64,000 nucleotides of DNA from Chloroflexota bacterium (GCA_013112685.1 JABFGC010000002.1:568902-632901), one strand, 5' to 3'; counted from the stretch's first letter, positions 38,361 to 47,232 are shown. The notes: a model not told the origin generated them from the letters alone. Numbers and translations: made by a program.

Positions 38361-38726
38361 ATGATGTCCAAGCGAAATGTTGTTCATATCGAAATCCCCG
38401 CGTCAAGCCCGGAGGCGGCGGGACGGTTCTATCAAGCCCTGTTCGGCTGGAAGATCGAGCCCATGCCCGAGATGAAGTACACCATGTGGGAGGCGGGCGA
38501 CGGCGACAATTATGGCGGCTTCCCGGAAGTTTCGGAGGAGAACCCCGCCGGGCGTGTGCTGGTCTACATTGCCAGCGACGACATCGAAGAGGATTTGGAA
38601 AAAGTCGTGGAACTCGGCGGCAAGGTTCTGCATGAAAAGGCGGAGATTCCCGGCACAGGCTGGTACGGTATCTTCGAAGACCCCACCGGGAATGTGCTTG
38701 GCTTGTACACCGGCATGAAAAGTTGA
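38361..38726 (+). CDS. VOC-superfamily (glyoxalase/bleomycin-resistance-like) protein
   Basis: A 121-residue single VOC domain. It begins with the beta-alpha-beta unit VVHIEIPASSPEAAGRFYQALFGWKIE and ends FEDPTGNVLGLYTGM. The His (VHIEI) and Glu/Asp near the end of each half could bind a metal, but a specific reaction cannot be assigned. Homologues annotated as glyoxalase-like or bleomycin resistance proteins usually have unknown substrates. Start may be the first or second of two adjacent ATGs; AAAAGGAG precedes both. It stands alone between terminator-like hairpins. Confidence 0.85.
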   Translation: MMSKRNVVHIEIPASSPEAAGRFYQALFGWKIEPMPEMKYTMWEAGDGDNYGGFPEVSEENPAGRVLVYIASDDIEEDLEKVVELGGKVLHEKAEIPGTGWYGIFEDPTGNVLGLYTGMKS

Positions 38727-38824
38727 CTGTATGCCTTATGAGCGGGTTGATACGAACTTCGCATCCTGACCCAGCGACAGGGTGTGCGCATCGAAAAGAA
38801 TACATCCCGCCCCGATAGTTTTGC

Positions 38825-38853
38825 TTGACGCTTCCATGCGCAGGTGGTATGCT
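38825..38853 (+). promoter_or_regulatory. Strong sigma-70-type promoter of a small transcription unit
   Basis: TTGACG (38825-38830), a 17-base spacer and TATGCT (38848-38853). The predicted start of transcription is about 38860, only a base or two before an ATG at 38862. Confidence 0.65.
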
Positions 38854-38861
38854 TGCGCGCA

Positions 38862-38966
38862 ATGTTCAGCCTTGATACCAACATCAACGATAAGAATACC
38901 GTCACTGATCCGGTGACGGGACGTTGGTGCTCCTCAGGTGAACAGAAACAGGTTCATACTCGCTAA
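38862..38966 (+). CDS. Possible leaderless small ORF (34 residues) between promoter and terminator
   Basis: An open frame of 34 codons starts at the first possible base after the promoter and ends 10 bases before a terminator stem. It has no ribosome site, consistent with leaderless translation if it is translated at all. The peptide is hydrophilic (MFSLDTNIND at the start, WCSSGEQKQ near the end) with no signal or membrane segment. It could instead be the body of a small RNA or leader peptide for the aminotransferase gene at 39092. No homology is recognised. Confidence 0.3.
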   Translation: MFSLDTNINDKNTVTDPVTGRWCSSGEQKQVHTR

Positions 38967-38976
38967 GTACACCAGA

Positions 38977-39006
38977 CGCCCCGAGAACATCGGGGCGTTA
39001 TTTTTA
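38977..39006 (+). terminator. Intrinsic terminator / possible attenuator
   Basis: CGCCCCGA / TCGGGGCG stem with a GAACA loop, followed by TTATTTTTA. Together with the promoter at 38825 it defines a transcript of about 145 bases upstream of the aminotransferase. Confidence 0.75.
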
Positions 39007-39028
39007 CTACCCCCACCCGCCTTCGGCA

Positions 39029-39065
39029 CCCTCCCCCATCCCGCGCTTCGCGGGATGGGGGAGGG
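39029..39065 (+). repeat. GC-rich hairpin in front of the aminotransferase gene
   Basis: CCCTCCCCCATCCCG / CGGGATGGGGGAGGG form a perfect 15-bp stem with a 7-base loop, ending about 8 bases before the AAGGAG ribosome site. It may influence translation or be a dispersed palindrome of the CCCTC type also found inside element 1 at 6473. Confidence 0.6.
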
Positions 39066-39091
39066 ACTGGGGAGGGGATCAAGGAGCCACC

Positions 39092-40392
39092 ATGATTTCC
39101 AACACCACCCCCGTTTTCGCCGTTGACGAAAAGAATCTCATCCCCGTCAGCGACCACCTGCGGCAGATGGCGGATATTCCGCCTTCGCGCATGTTCCTCA
39201 TCAACAAATCGTTGAAGGTGTATCAGGAGAAAAATCCCGGAGGGAAAATCTTCGACGCCTCCCAAGGCGATGGAGGCGCGTCATTACCCGGAGTTCCGCG
39301 TTCAATTCTCGAACACGCCGCGCAACTCCAAATCGAACATGGCACTGCCTACGATATGCCCTTTGGTACGGACGCCTATCGCAAGTCCGTGATCGAGCAA
39401 TATTGGAAATTGGACGCTTCCTCGGGTTGGGGCCTGCCAACGTCCTCGGCACCGCGGGCGGACGTGACGCCCTCGTCAAGGCGTACCAAGCGATGCTCGT
39501 CCTCGGTCACGGACGGCAAGGAGACCTCATCATGGTCTCTCGCGTCCCGTGGATTTCATACAACTGGGGACCGTACGGAGTCGGCGCGAATGTCCTTTGG
39601 GCGCCCGGTGACCCCGCGCAGGGATGGGCGTATTCCGAAGATGCGATTCGCGACAGCGTGAAGTTCGCCGGATCCAAGGGACGCAAAATCGCAGGTCTCG
39701 TCATTACCAACCCCGATAACCCCACTGGCTTGACTATAGCCGTCGAGAAACAAGTCTCACTCGCCAAAGCCGCATTGGAAGCAGGCGTGGCATTCGTCCT
39801 CTTCGATTGGATGTACCACTACGTCACCGACGAATCCCCCATGGACTTGAACTCCTTCCTCAAGTTCTTCACCCCCGAAGAGCGCAAGCGCATCATGTTC
39901 CTCGATGGGATTACCAAATCATTGGGCGGATCGAACGTCCGCAACTGCCACTTGATCGCGGATGAAGCCGTCATCAAGTTCATCACCGCCCGCGCCTCGC
40001 ACACGGTCATGCCTTCATTCTTCTCACTTGCGGTTGCAATGGCAGCCTATGAAATGGGATTTGCCGAAGCCGCCAAGACCATCATCGAACCGACCAACGC
40101 CAGCCGCGTGGTTTTGAAGAAACTCCTCGCCGAAAGCGGAATGCAGCACATCATCGGCAAGGGATATTACGCCTTTATCCACGTTGGCGATTTCATCCAA
40201 ACCAAAGGCTGGACTGATACCGAACCACTCGGTCAATATCTCGCCGAAAATCACGGAGTCGCCGTTGTCCCTGGCGCGTTCTTCTCTCCCTTCGGCGGCG
40301 AATGGATACGTTTTTCCTACGCCACGCCCGTCGAACGGACGGAAGGTGCGTTCAGGAGGTTGGTGGAGGGGTTGGGGAGTTTGAAGAAATAA
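39092..40392 (+). CDS. PLP-dependent aminotransferase, class I/II (one-base frameshift)
   Basis: An aminotransferase of about 433 residues. The N-terminal part (IFDASQGDGGASLPGVP, GTAYDMPFGTDAYRK) and the main part (NVLGTAGGRDALVKAYQ, TNPDNPTGL, FLDGITKSLGGSNVRNCHL with the PLP lysine) lie in different frames. Adding one G to GGG 39424-39426 joins them as KLDASSG-LGPANVLGT. The family transfers amino groups between amino acids and keto acids; substrate unknown. The extreme 3' end appears to have been replaced on insertion of the toxin-antitoxin cassette, since an alternative 3' end lies at 41162-41239. The ribosome site is AAGGAG. Confidence 0.85.
40316..40354. repeat. 39-bp direct repeat, copy within aminotransferase 3' end
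   Basis: These 39 bases recur identically at 41162-41200. The two copies bracket the AbrB-PIN toxin-antitoxin cassette, so they look like a target duplication or the two ends of a recombination event. Confidence 0.85.
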
Positions 40393-40453
40393 AAAGCACC
40401 TCCTGTGTTACAATTTCAGAAATTCCGAAATTCTGATTTTCTGGAGATACGCT

Positions 40454-40723
40454 ATGACTACCCTACAAATCCGTAGCAAAGGGACGATTACCCTGCCTGC
40501 CAGTTTTCGCAAGAAATACAAGCTGGAAGAAGGTGAGTCGTTCAAGATAATTGATGTTGGCGATGGTTCCTTTTTCCTTGTCCCCAGGGAAAGCAAAGTG
40601 ATGAAAACTGCGGACAAGGTGGCGAAGAAGGTAAAGGAAGCCAACGTCACTTTGGATGACCTGCTCAAGACGCTGGATGAAGAGCGCAAACGCTATTACA
40701 AAGAACACTATGTCGAAAATTAA
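40454..40723 (+). CDS. AbrB/MazE-type antitoxin
   Basis: An 89-residue protein with the swapped-hairpin AbrB DNA-binding domain at the N-terminus (LQIRSKGTITLPASFRKKYKLEEGE) and a charged C-terminal tail (LDDLLKTLDEERKRYYKEHY) suited to wrap the toxin. Its gene overlaps the PIN gene by 14 bases, the classic arrangement for an antitoxin-toxin operon. It likely represses its own promoter. The A/T content is higher than that of the neighbours, consistent with acquisition. Confidence 0.87.
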   Translation: MTTLQIRSKGTITLPASFRKKYKLEEGESFKIIDVGDGSFFLVPRESKVMKTADKVAKKVKEANVTLDDLLKTLDEERKRYYKEHYVEN

Positions 40724-41159
40724 GGTGTTTCTTGACAGCAGTGCCGTGATCGCAGGAATTATTTCATCAAGCGGCGCGGCGCGCGTATTGTTGGTGATGT
40801 CTGAAAACGGACAGATCGAGACCTTTATCAGTGAACAGGTCATCGCGGAGAGCGAGCGTACCATCGCGCGGAAAGTTCCCCATGCGTTGCCTGACCTTCG
40901 TCAAACTCTCAAAGATGCTAGTTTGAAAGTTGTCCGCAACCCGACGCAAGAAGAAATAAAGAAAAATTTATATTTAATTGCTGATCCCGATGATGTTCCG
41001 ATTCTGTTGGCGGCAATGAAAGCCCACGTAGATTATCTTGCCACGCATAATCGTAAACATTTTCTTGACGACCCGAAGGTCGCTGAAAAAGCAGGAATTA
41101 GGATTGGAACGCCTGGGGATGTTCTTGCTTGGATAAGGGAAAATTTGAATTCAGAATGA
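40710..41159 (+). CDS. PIN-domain ribonuclease toxin
   Basis: A 149-residue PIN protein. The first acidic residue is in VFLDSSAVIAG, with E in QVIAESERTI, then ADPDDVPILLAA and the last acidic site region LATHNRKHFLDD. These acidic residues coordinate Mg/Mn for RNA cleavage. The ATG at 40710 overlaps the antitoxin end and starts exactly at the first strand. An in-frame upstream Met at 40656 would add residues unlike the family. Target RNA unknown. Confidence 0.87.
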   Translation: MSKIKVFLDSSAVIAGIISSSGAARVLLVMSENGQIETFISEQVIAESERTIARKVPHALPDLRQTLKDASLKVVRNPTQEEIKKNLYLIADPDDVPILLAAMKAHVDYLATHNRKHFLDDPKVAEKAGIRIGTPGDVLAWIRENLNSE

Positions 41160-41161
41160 AA

Positions 41162-41239
41162 CCTACGCCACGCCCGTCGAACGGACGGAAGGTGCGTTCA
41201 AGAGATTGGTGGAAGGACTGAATTCACTCAAAGGCTGAA
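41162..41239 (+). pseudogene. Displaced 3' end of the aminotransferase gene
   Basis: Starts with the second copy of the 39-bp repeat and encodes YATPVERTEGAFKRLVEGL and a short end with its own stop codon. This closely matches the end of the aminotransferase at 40392. Most likely the original 3' terminus, separated from its gene by insertion of the AbrB-PIN cassette, which carries or creates a substitute terminus. Confidence 0.8.
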
Positions 41240-41240
41240 T

Positions 41241-41346
41241 GAGCGGGGCTAAAGCCGCCTGCTCAATAAATGGAAGCCCTTCGGGCTTGCACGACGAGTC
41301 CGCTTGAGCGGACTTTCATGAACTGAAGCTGGGCTTCAGCCCGACG
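41241..41346. repeat. Cloverleaf-like repeat, left copy (flanking Y1 transposase)
   Basis: About 106 bases. Outer arms GGGCTAAAGCC / GGCTTCAGCCC enclose two hairpins, AAGCCC-TTC-GGGCTT and GTCCGCT-TG-AGCGGAC. The right copy at 41812 has the same plan with changed bases that keep pairing. Confidence 0.75.
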
Positions 41347-41367
41347 AATCGATGAAAGGACACAACC

Positions 41368-41784
41368 ATGACCTACTGGCGACTCCACTACCACCTCATC
41401 TGGGCGACATACAATCGTGAACCGACTCTCACGCCTGAACGCGAAAAAATGTTTTATGGTGTACTTTACAAAAAAGCCGAAGAGCTGGGATTGAAAATTC
41501 ACGCGGGAGGTAACATCGAAGACCATGCGCACGTTGTTCTTTCCATTCCGCCCGTGATTGCTGTCGCTGAATGTGTTCGTCAAATAAAAGGAGCGAGTTC
41601 ATTTGCCATCAACCACATGGACGGAAGCGATGGACAATTCAAATGGCAAGGCGGATATGGCGCATTGAGTGTCGGTGAGCGTTCGTTGGAAACCGTAATG
41701 GAATATGCTGCAAAACAAAAGGAACATCATCGCAACAACAAATTGATTGCGGTCTATGAGAGAATTGATGAGGATGAAGATTGA
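41368..41784 (+). CDS. IS200-like Y1 transposase (REP-associated type)
   Basis: A 138-residue single-domain Y1 transposase. The HUH motif is HAHVVLS (about residues 52-58) and the catalytic tyrosine would be in METVMEYAAKQKEHHRNN. WRLHYHLIWATYNREP and KWQGGYGALSV are typical family blocks. It nicks and joins single-stranded DNA at hairpin ends. It is flanked by two copies of a roughly 107-base structured repeat. This is the arrangement of REP-associated (RAYT) or IS200-type elements. Ribosome site AAAGGA lies at the end of the left repeat. Confidence 0.85.
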   Translation: MTYWRLHYHLIWATYNREPTLTPEREKMFYGVLYKKAEELGLKIHAGGNIEDHAHVVLSIPPVIAVAECVRQIKGASSFAINHMDGSDGQFKWQGGYGALSVGERSLETVMEYAAKQKEHHRNNKLIAVYERIDEDED

Positions 41785-41811
41785 AATGGCGTGGCTTTGT
41801 GCAACTCTGTT

Positions 41812-41920
41812 GAGCGGGGCTAAAGCCACCTGCTCAACACATGGAAGCCACTTCGTGGCTGGCACGACAGAGTCCGCTTCAGCGGACTTCCATGAACTGA
41901 GGCAGGGCTTTAGCCCGCCG
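41812..41920. repeat. Cloverleaf-like repeat, right copy (flanking Y1 transposase)
   Basis: About 109 bases, direct copy of 41241-41346. Outer arms GGGCTAAAGCC / GGGCTTTAGCCC pair perfectly here; inner stems AGCCAC-TTC-GTGGCT and GTCCGCT-TC-AGCGGAC. Paired changes relative to the left copy support selection on the folded form. Confidence 0.75.
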
Positions 41921-42011
41921 ACCCCCGCCCGATGCAAGCCTTGCAGAGCTTGAAGAAATAGACGGATAAAAGAAGAAAGAGAAAAGAATTCTTATTCCTC
42001 TTTCATGAACC

Positions 42012-42914
42012 CTATTTGAAAAGGCTGAAAATTGCGATTGCGATAATTATGCCGATAATAATGAACACCGCTCTTTGAAGTGCCATACTGCGGTTGCGCT
42101 CTTTAATGGCTTTTTCAACATAATCCATTGTCTGTTTTTTAACGACTTCTCTTTCTTCGAGTTGTTTGAGAGCGGCTTCTTCCATCGCAGGCAGGAGTTT
42201 ATCTATAACAAACTGCCCTTGTTCTAAATCAGCCATCTCGTCAAATTTCTTATTAGAAGTGTTGTTAACTGAAATCTTCCCTTCGTTCTCAGCAGTGTCG
42301 GTCTGTTTGGCGTTTTCAAAGAAGGGTGTTTTGGAGAAGTTTGTACCAAAGACACCATCATAGTAATTGACCACACCATCTTTAAAGGCATGGAAAACTG
42401 TTGTTTGAACTTGCGATAAATGTAAATCCATACCGTGAAGCATTGTCGACTTATCAATGAAACGAGCAAAATGGCACATTTCATCGAGTCTCATTATCCA
42501 AAAAGCACCGTATTCGCTAATTCGTTTGAGTTCGTTCTGTGTTGATGTAGGAATGGCTAGGCTGTCTAATCTTTCGGCAATCAAAATTGCTTTCGGATTT
42601 TCTTTATAGTGTTCAGCGTACTCTCTTCCGAGAACAAAACCAATCACAATGGATTGCATGGTACAAGATAAAGACATTTCAAGATATTGCTTTGCGTCTT
42701 CCGAACCTTTAGGGAATATCAGTCTATTGCTATCTTGTTCTAATACAGTCTGAACGAAAGGTTTATGCACGATGTCTTTAATAACATTGAAGTTCTCAGA
42801 TATTTTTGCATCATTTTCTGCTATCAGAGTTTTGTGCTTTTGAGCCAGCAACAAAAGGTCTGATATATCTGGAATGCTTGGTCTCGACGGTTTGTTTTCA
42901 GCATTTTGAATCAT
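42012..42914 (-). CDS. Tail-anchored membrane protein of unknown function, AT-rich
   Basis: A 300-residue protein I do not recognise. It is soluble and largely helical, with one hydrophobic segment at the extreme C-terminus (AVFIIIGIIIAIAIFSLF) that would anchor it with the bulk in the cytoplasm. A region EEAALKQLEEREVVKKQTMD just before the anchor looks coiled-coil. Base and codon use are visibly AT-rich compared with all neighbours, indicating recent transfer. It lies between the Y1 transposase locus and the ligase/hydrolase fusion and has no operon partner. A defence or phage-derived role is possible but unsupported. Confidence 0.7.
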   Translation of the reverse strand: MIQNAENKPSRPSIPDISDLLLLAQKHKTLIAENDAKISENFNVIKDIVHKPFVQTVLEQDSNRLIFPKGSEDAKQYLEMSLSCTMQSIVIGFVLGREYAEHYKENPKAILIAERLDSLAIPTSTQNELKRISEYGAFWIMRLDEMCHFARFIDKSTMLHGMDLHLSQVQTTVFHAFKDGVVNYYDGVFGTNFSKTPFFENAKQTDTAENEGKISVNNTSNKKFDEMADLEQGQFVIDKLLPAMEEAALKQLEEREVVKKQTMDYVEKAIKERNRSMALQRAVFIIIGIIIAIAIFSLFK

Positions 42915-43034
42915 TTTACCTCAACTTATGTACTCAAGTTTGCCACTTGAAACTTGTACCTCGAAGAGATTTTACCTCGATTAGCGTAACCTGTAACTTG
43001 TAACCTGCAAACATTCTAACTTTAGGAACTCACC

Positions 43035-45888
43035 ATGCCTCAACAATTCGCCGACAAATATCTCCTCGCCCTCGAACAAGCCACAAAAGAAAAACCCGCC
43101 AGTGGACTCAACGGCTTCGAACAAGAATGGAATCTCCTCGATGAAGACCTGCGTCCACTGCTCACCGTGGGTGCGGGACCCAGCCAACATTCCTTCGTGG
43201 ATTATCTCCGCGCCGAATGTATCCCGCCGTGGCAAAAGCAGTTCAGCCAACTCGAAGTCTTTCACTGGATGATTGAATGGGCGACGCGCCCGTATTACAG
43301 TCCGCGCGGGGCAATTTACGAAGCGCGATTGCAAGAAGCCTCGCTCATCAACGCGTTGCATCGTGCGGGCATCAACTTCGGCGAACGCCTCCATTATTGG
43401 CACGGCAACCTGCTCTTCCTCACCGACATCGGTCATCATTCCATCCCTGGGGAGTGGGGCATCGCCAAACGTCGCTATCTCGAAAAATGTGTTGACCTCT
43501 ACGGCGATACGCTCGCGACCACGGGCATTCACACCAACATGTCCCTGCCCGACCCGCTCTTCGCCTGGGACTTTATGCATCTCACACCGACCGAGCGCGG
43601 CGACCAACATCTCGACGAATTCAAGTCCGAGTTCTACATCACTGCCGCACGCCTCCTGCGCGCCTTCGCGTCACTCTTTGTGGCGACCACTGCGTCCACG
43701 CCGATGCAGGCTGAAGTCCGCGGAGGACGCGCTGTCGTCGCCCTCACCGAGTTCGATTCGATTCGCAATCTCACGTTCCCGAATCCGCCCGCCATTGATC
43801 TCCCCGACCTCTATCGTTCGTACAGCGACTATCTGCAAATCTCCTACGACCTCGTGCGCCGCGGCGTCCGCTTTGGAAACAACAACTGGACTCCCGTCCG
43901 CGCCCGCAGTTTTGCCGAACCCGTCGAGCGGATCATCTCCACGACGAGCGACCAACTCGCTTCGCTCTACGCCCGAGGCTTGTTTGCCGCTGGTCAGCCG
44001 ACTCCACCCCGAGGAGATGGCTCTGCAAATCGAAAAGCAAAACCTGATGGCGCGCATCAACCTGCCGATGGGACGCGTCGAAGTCCGCACCGATGAGGGC
44101 GGTCACTCACTGGATTTGGATATTGCGAATCTGACTCTCAAACATCTGCTTCTCCTCCGCATCTACTCCGACCCGACATTTGCCCGCGGCTTCCGCTATG
44201 ACCGTGAGGACATCACCCGCGCCCGCCTCAACGAGACTCTCGCCGCCAAACACGGTCTACGCGCTGAGATAGAAAACCCGCTCACTGGCAAGCCGATAAC
44301 TGTCCGCGCCTTCCTCAAATGGACTCTGGACGAACTCAAACCTCTCGCCCAAGCCTTGAACTTGTGGAACGATTTGACTCCCCTCATCGAAATGTCCGAA
44401 GGCGGACGCAACACCGCCGAAAAGATTCGCGCCCGCCTGCAAATGGAACTCGGCGAAAATGACGAAGTGCCGATGACCGTATTGAAAGAATTGTTCTACG
44501 AGCACGAAGCCCAGGTCAAAGCGGACGTGGAACGCATCGCATCGGACTATGGCTCCCTCGGCTCTGACTCCTCCAAAATCGCCGAATACATCCAACGCTC
44601 GCGTGATGTTGTTCGCCAGATTCCTACCGCGCCAATTCGCTTCCGTCCAAAAACACAAGCGGTCATCGAAGTTTCGTATCCCGACAAAACATCAGAAATA
44701 TTGGATTTGGCACAACAACTGATTCGAATCCCATCTGTGACAGCAAGTCCCAACGAACGCCTCGACGAAGTCCACCGCGCCGCCTCCCTGATTGACGACT
44801 ACCTCCGCAACGCAGGTCTCCAAACAAAATTCTTCGACGGAAAATATCCTGCGGTTTATGCAACCTTCCCAGTCTCTAGTCTCCAATCTCAACGCGAAGC
44901 GTCTAATTCTCCAATCCTCTTAACTGGTCACTTCGACGTCGTCGAACCCGAACCCGACGACTCCCAATTCACCCCGCATATCGAAGGTGATTACCTGTGG
45001 GGGCGTGGTTCCGCTGACATGAAAACTGTTGTCGCCACTTATCTTGTTTGGATAAAGGATGCCTTGCGTGTAGCCAAATCAGGTTCCTTCACCTCTTTCG
45101 GTTCATCGGGTTCTTTTCCCAATATTGCCATATTACTCGTAGGCAATGAAGAAAACGGAGAAGCCGAAGCTTGGGGGACGCCACATGCTTTGAAAGAATT
45201 GAACCTCACTCCGTCGTTGTTCATCGCCGGTGAACGGACAGGCGAAAGAGGCAACGAACTCTTCGGTGAGATATGTGTCGAGAACCGCGGCGTGATGCGT
45301 TTTGACGTGATCGCACACGGAGTAAAAGGCCACTCAGGTGTAGCAGGCACAGGCGACTTGAGTGAAAAACTCATCGCCGCACGTTCTGCGTTGAATGAGA
45401 TCTTTGCCAAGCATCTCACCCTCAAAGCTGTGGATGGCTGGCAGTCGCAAGCGAAGTTTCCGTTCATCAATGTGGGAACGCCCGGTATTTATAACGTCAC
45501 AGCAGGGGAGGGGATTTTGGGTGTGGAGATTCGTCCCATCCCGCAGGACGATGTCGAAGGTCTAAGGTCAAAGGTCGAAGCGTATTGCGCTGAACACGGG
45601 CTTGAGGTCAACTTCTCGGTGATGGAAAACGGCGTGGCGTGCGACCCGAATAATCCAGCGTTGAAAGCGCTGATCGAAGCAGTCAAACAGGCTTCGGGTG
45701 GTAATGAGCCGAAAATTGGGAAGAAGTTACCCGGCACAAGCGCGCGCTTCGCCCCCGGTGGTCAAGCGGTCGTGTGGGGACAGTCCGGCGTTGGTCCACA
45801 TGCAAAGAACGAGGCGCACTTCATCCCCAGCATCGAGCCGTATTACAAATCGTTGGTGGAGTTGGCGAAGTTGTGGAAATTGTTGTAG
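43035..45888 (+). CDS. Glutamate-cysteine ligase-like / M20 hydrolase fusion (one-base frameshift)
   Basis: About 951 residues. The N-terminal half resembles the GCS2 carboxylate-amine ligase family: GFEQEWNLLDEDLRP, THMSL-like GIHTNMSLPDPLF, FGNNNWTPVRA. The C-terminal half is an M20 metallohydrolase (ArgE/DapE type): LTGHFDVVEPEPD, LWGRGSADMKTVVA, VGNEENGEAEAWG and GPHAKNEAHFIPS supply the zinc ligands. Between them is a linker of about 100 residues. A missing base near 44001-44004 shifts the frame; the continuation is HPEEMALQIEKQNLMARIN. A ligase joined to an amide hydrolase suggests turnover of one gamma-glutamyl or peptide substrate; the substrate is unknown. Confidence 0.75.
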
Positions 45889-45907
45889 CGCAAGATGTCA
45901 TCTTGCG

Positions 45908-46531
45908 CTACTTTTTCTTTGGCAAAAAATCAAACGGCGGACGTTGGTTCAACTTGATTAGATTTGCACCCATCTCGCTTACGTGCAAAGCGGTGAGCGA
46001 ACCGGTATCGCAACTCAACCGTTGAAAGTGATCAAGCGGCATCCCGAGGAAATGCGCCACAGCCAGCTTGATCGGGTCGGCGTGAAAGACGATGGCAATC
46101 ATATCCTTTGGCTTGTATCTTTGCACAATCCCTTCCAAAGCGTTCGCTATCCTAGTCTGGGTCTCTGGAAACGACTCGCCCTCCGGGAAGCGAAAGCGCG
46201 ACGGCGTATGTTGCACGACCTTCCAAGCGTTGGTGAGCCGCAGCGCCTTCCACGAACGCCCCTGCCATTTGCCGACATTCGTTTCCATCAAGCCCGGCTC
46301 CTGAACGATGTTCAAATGATGTGATTTTGCAATCGGTGCGGCGGTCTCCATTGCCCGCTCGAGCGGACTCGAATACACGGCTTTGAGCGGGACATCCTTC
46401 AACGCCTCTGCCAACGCCTGAGCCTGATACTTCCCCTTTTCGTTGAGGTGCACGCCGGGAATTCTTCCAGCCATTTTCCCGGTCTTGACATAATCGTTCT
46501 CGCCGTGACGAATGAGTAATAATAGCGGCAT
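45908..46531 (-). CDS. Histidine phosphatase family protein
   Basis: A 207-residue phosphatase of the phosphoglycerate mutase-like fold. It has the catalytic RHGE motif at LLLIRHGENDYV, SPLERAMETA (second arginine), and the distal IVFHADPIKLAVAHFLG histidine. The family dephosphorylates small metabolites or proteins; the substrate is not evident. The ATG at 46531 gives the conserved start; the frame is open further upstream only through a repeat. Its start is next to palindromes of the second Y1 transposase locus. Confidence 0.87.
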   Translation of the reverse strand: MPLLLLIRHGENDYVKTGKMAGRIPGVHLNEKGKYQAQALAEALKDVPLKAVYSSPLERAMETAAPIAKSHHLNIVQEPGLMETNVGKWQGRSWKALRLTNAWKVVQHTPSRFRFPEGESFPETQTRIANALEGIVQRYKPKDMIAIVFHADPIKLAVAHFLGMPLDHFQRLSCDTGSLTALHVSEMGANLIKLNQRPPFDFLPKKK

Positions 46532-46541
46532 TGTTATTCTT

Positions 46542-46567
46542 GTAAGTCGAAATTTATTTCGACTTAC
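46542..46567. repeat. Palindrome left of second Y1 transposase
   Basis: GTAAGTCGAAAT / ATTTCGACTTAC perfect 12-bp arms around TT. It overlaps the stop codon region of the transposase gene, and related palindromes occur at 47233-47309. Confidence 0.75.
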
Positions 46568-47217
46568 GCCTCCTGATTTACAAATGTAAATTTCCAGTCT
46601 TTCCATGTCTCAACCAACCCGGCTTTCACCGGGTTATTGATCACGTACCAAACGATTCGTTCATATTCCTTTTGATTTCGGATGACGTGGTCGTAACTTT
46701 CGTGGTGCCAGAACTTTCCGTTTTGACCCAGGGCTTGATTGCAAAGCCGGGCTGTGCGTCCCTTCAGATATTTGAGTATATCTGCCAATGGGTATGGCGC
46801 AGTGACGCCAATGTGACTCGGTTTGAAGCCGTGATTCCTCGTGTCAATGACCAGATGCACGTGATTGGACATGATACAGAATGCAATCAGGCGGTATCGT
46901 TTTCCGTCCAGCGAATGTATTTCGTCAACGACGATGCGTGCTATGGGCTCGTCCGCCAGCCAGCGCGGGCTTTCCTCCGCGCAACGGTCGAGCCAACTGT
47001 CGAAACGCCCAAAATACTTTTTGTCCAGTTTGTAGAGTTCCTCCCGTTGCATTGCGCCGCTGAACTTCACGCGGATTTTTTGCCGCTCCCGTTCGCGTTC
47101 TTCTTCCAACTCCTGAATAATCTGGGTGGGCAGAGAGTTTGCCAGCCGAAAGGTGATAAAGAACATGGCGCCTTCGGGATGCCAGTGCGGGAGTTTGCGG
47201 CGGTAAAAGTCGTTCAT
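46564..47217 (-). CDS. REP-associated tyrosine transposase (RAYT)
   Basis: A 217-residue Y1 transposase of the RAYT class. The HUH motif is MSNHVHLVID, and the C-terminal FWHHESYDHVIRNQKEYERIVWYVINNPVKAGLVE is the usual signature, with the catalytic tyrosine in the last block. Such proteins act on REP palindromes. Here four related palindromes (cores TCGAAAT/ATTTCGA and GCGAAATTAATTTCGC) bracket the gene at both ends. The ATG at 47217 has GAGG upstream and starts at NDFYRRKLPHW; an upstream Met exists at 47244. It is unrelated in length and motif detail to the Y1 gene at 41368. Confidence 0.9.
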   Translation of the reverse strand: MNDFYRRKLPHWHPEGAMFFITFRLANSLPTQIIQELEEERERERQKIRVKFSGAMQREELYKLDKKYFGRFDSWLDRCAEESPRWLADEPIARIVVDEIHSLDGKRYRLIAFCIMSNHVHLVIDTRNHGFKPSHIGVTAPYPLADILKYLKGRTARLCNQALGQNGKFWHHESYDHVIRNQKEYERIVWYVINNPVKAGLVETWKDWKFTFVNQEA

Positions 47218-47232
47218 AGCGCCTCTTTGTAG

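Noticed and set aside
38860-39006. tRNA or known riboswitch upstream of the aminotransferase
   Set aside because: No cloverleaf or conserved riboswitch core could be matched; only the terminator stem is convincing.
40454-41159. Integrative element around the toxin-antitoxin pair
   Set aside because: No integrase or other mobility gene lies between the 39-bp repeats, so only an insertion event, not an element type, is claimed.
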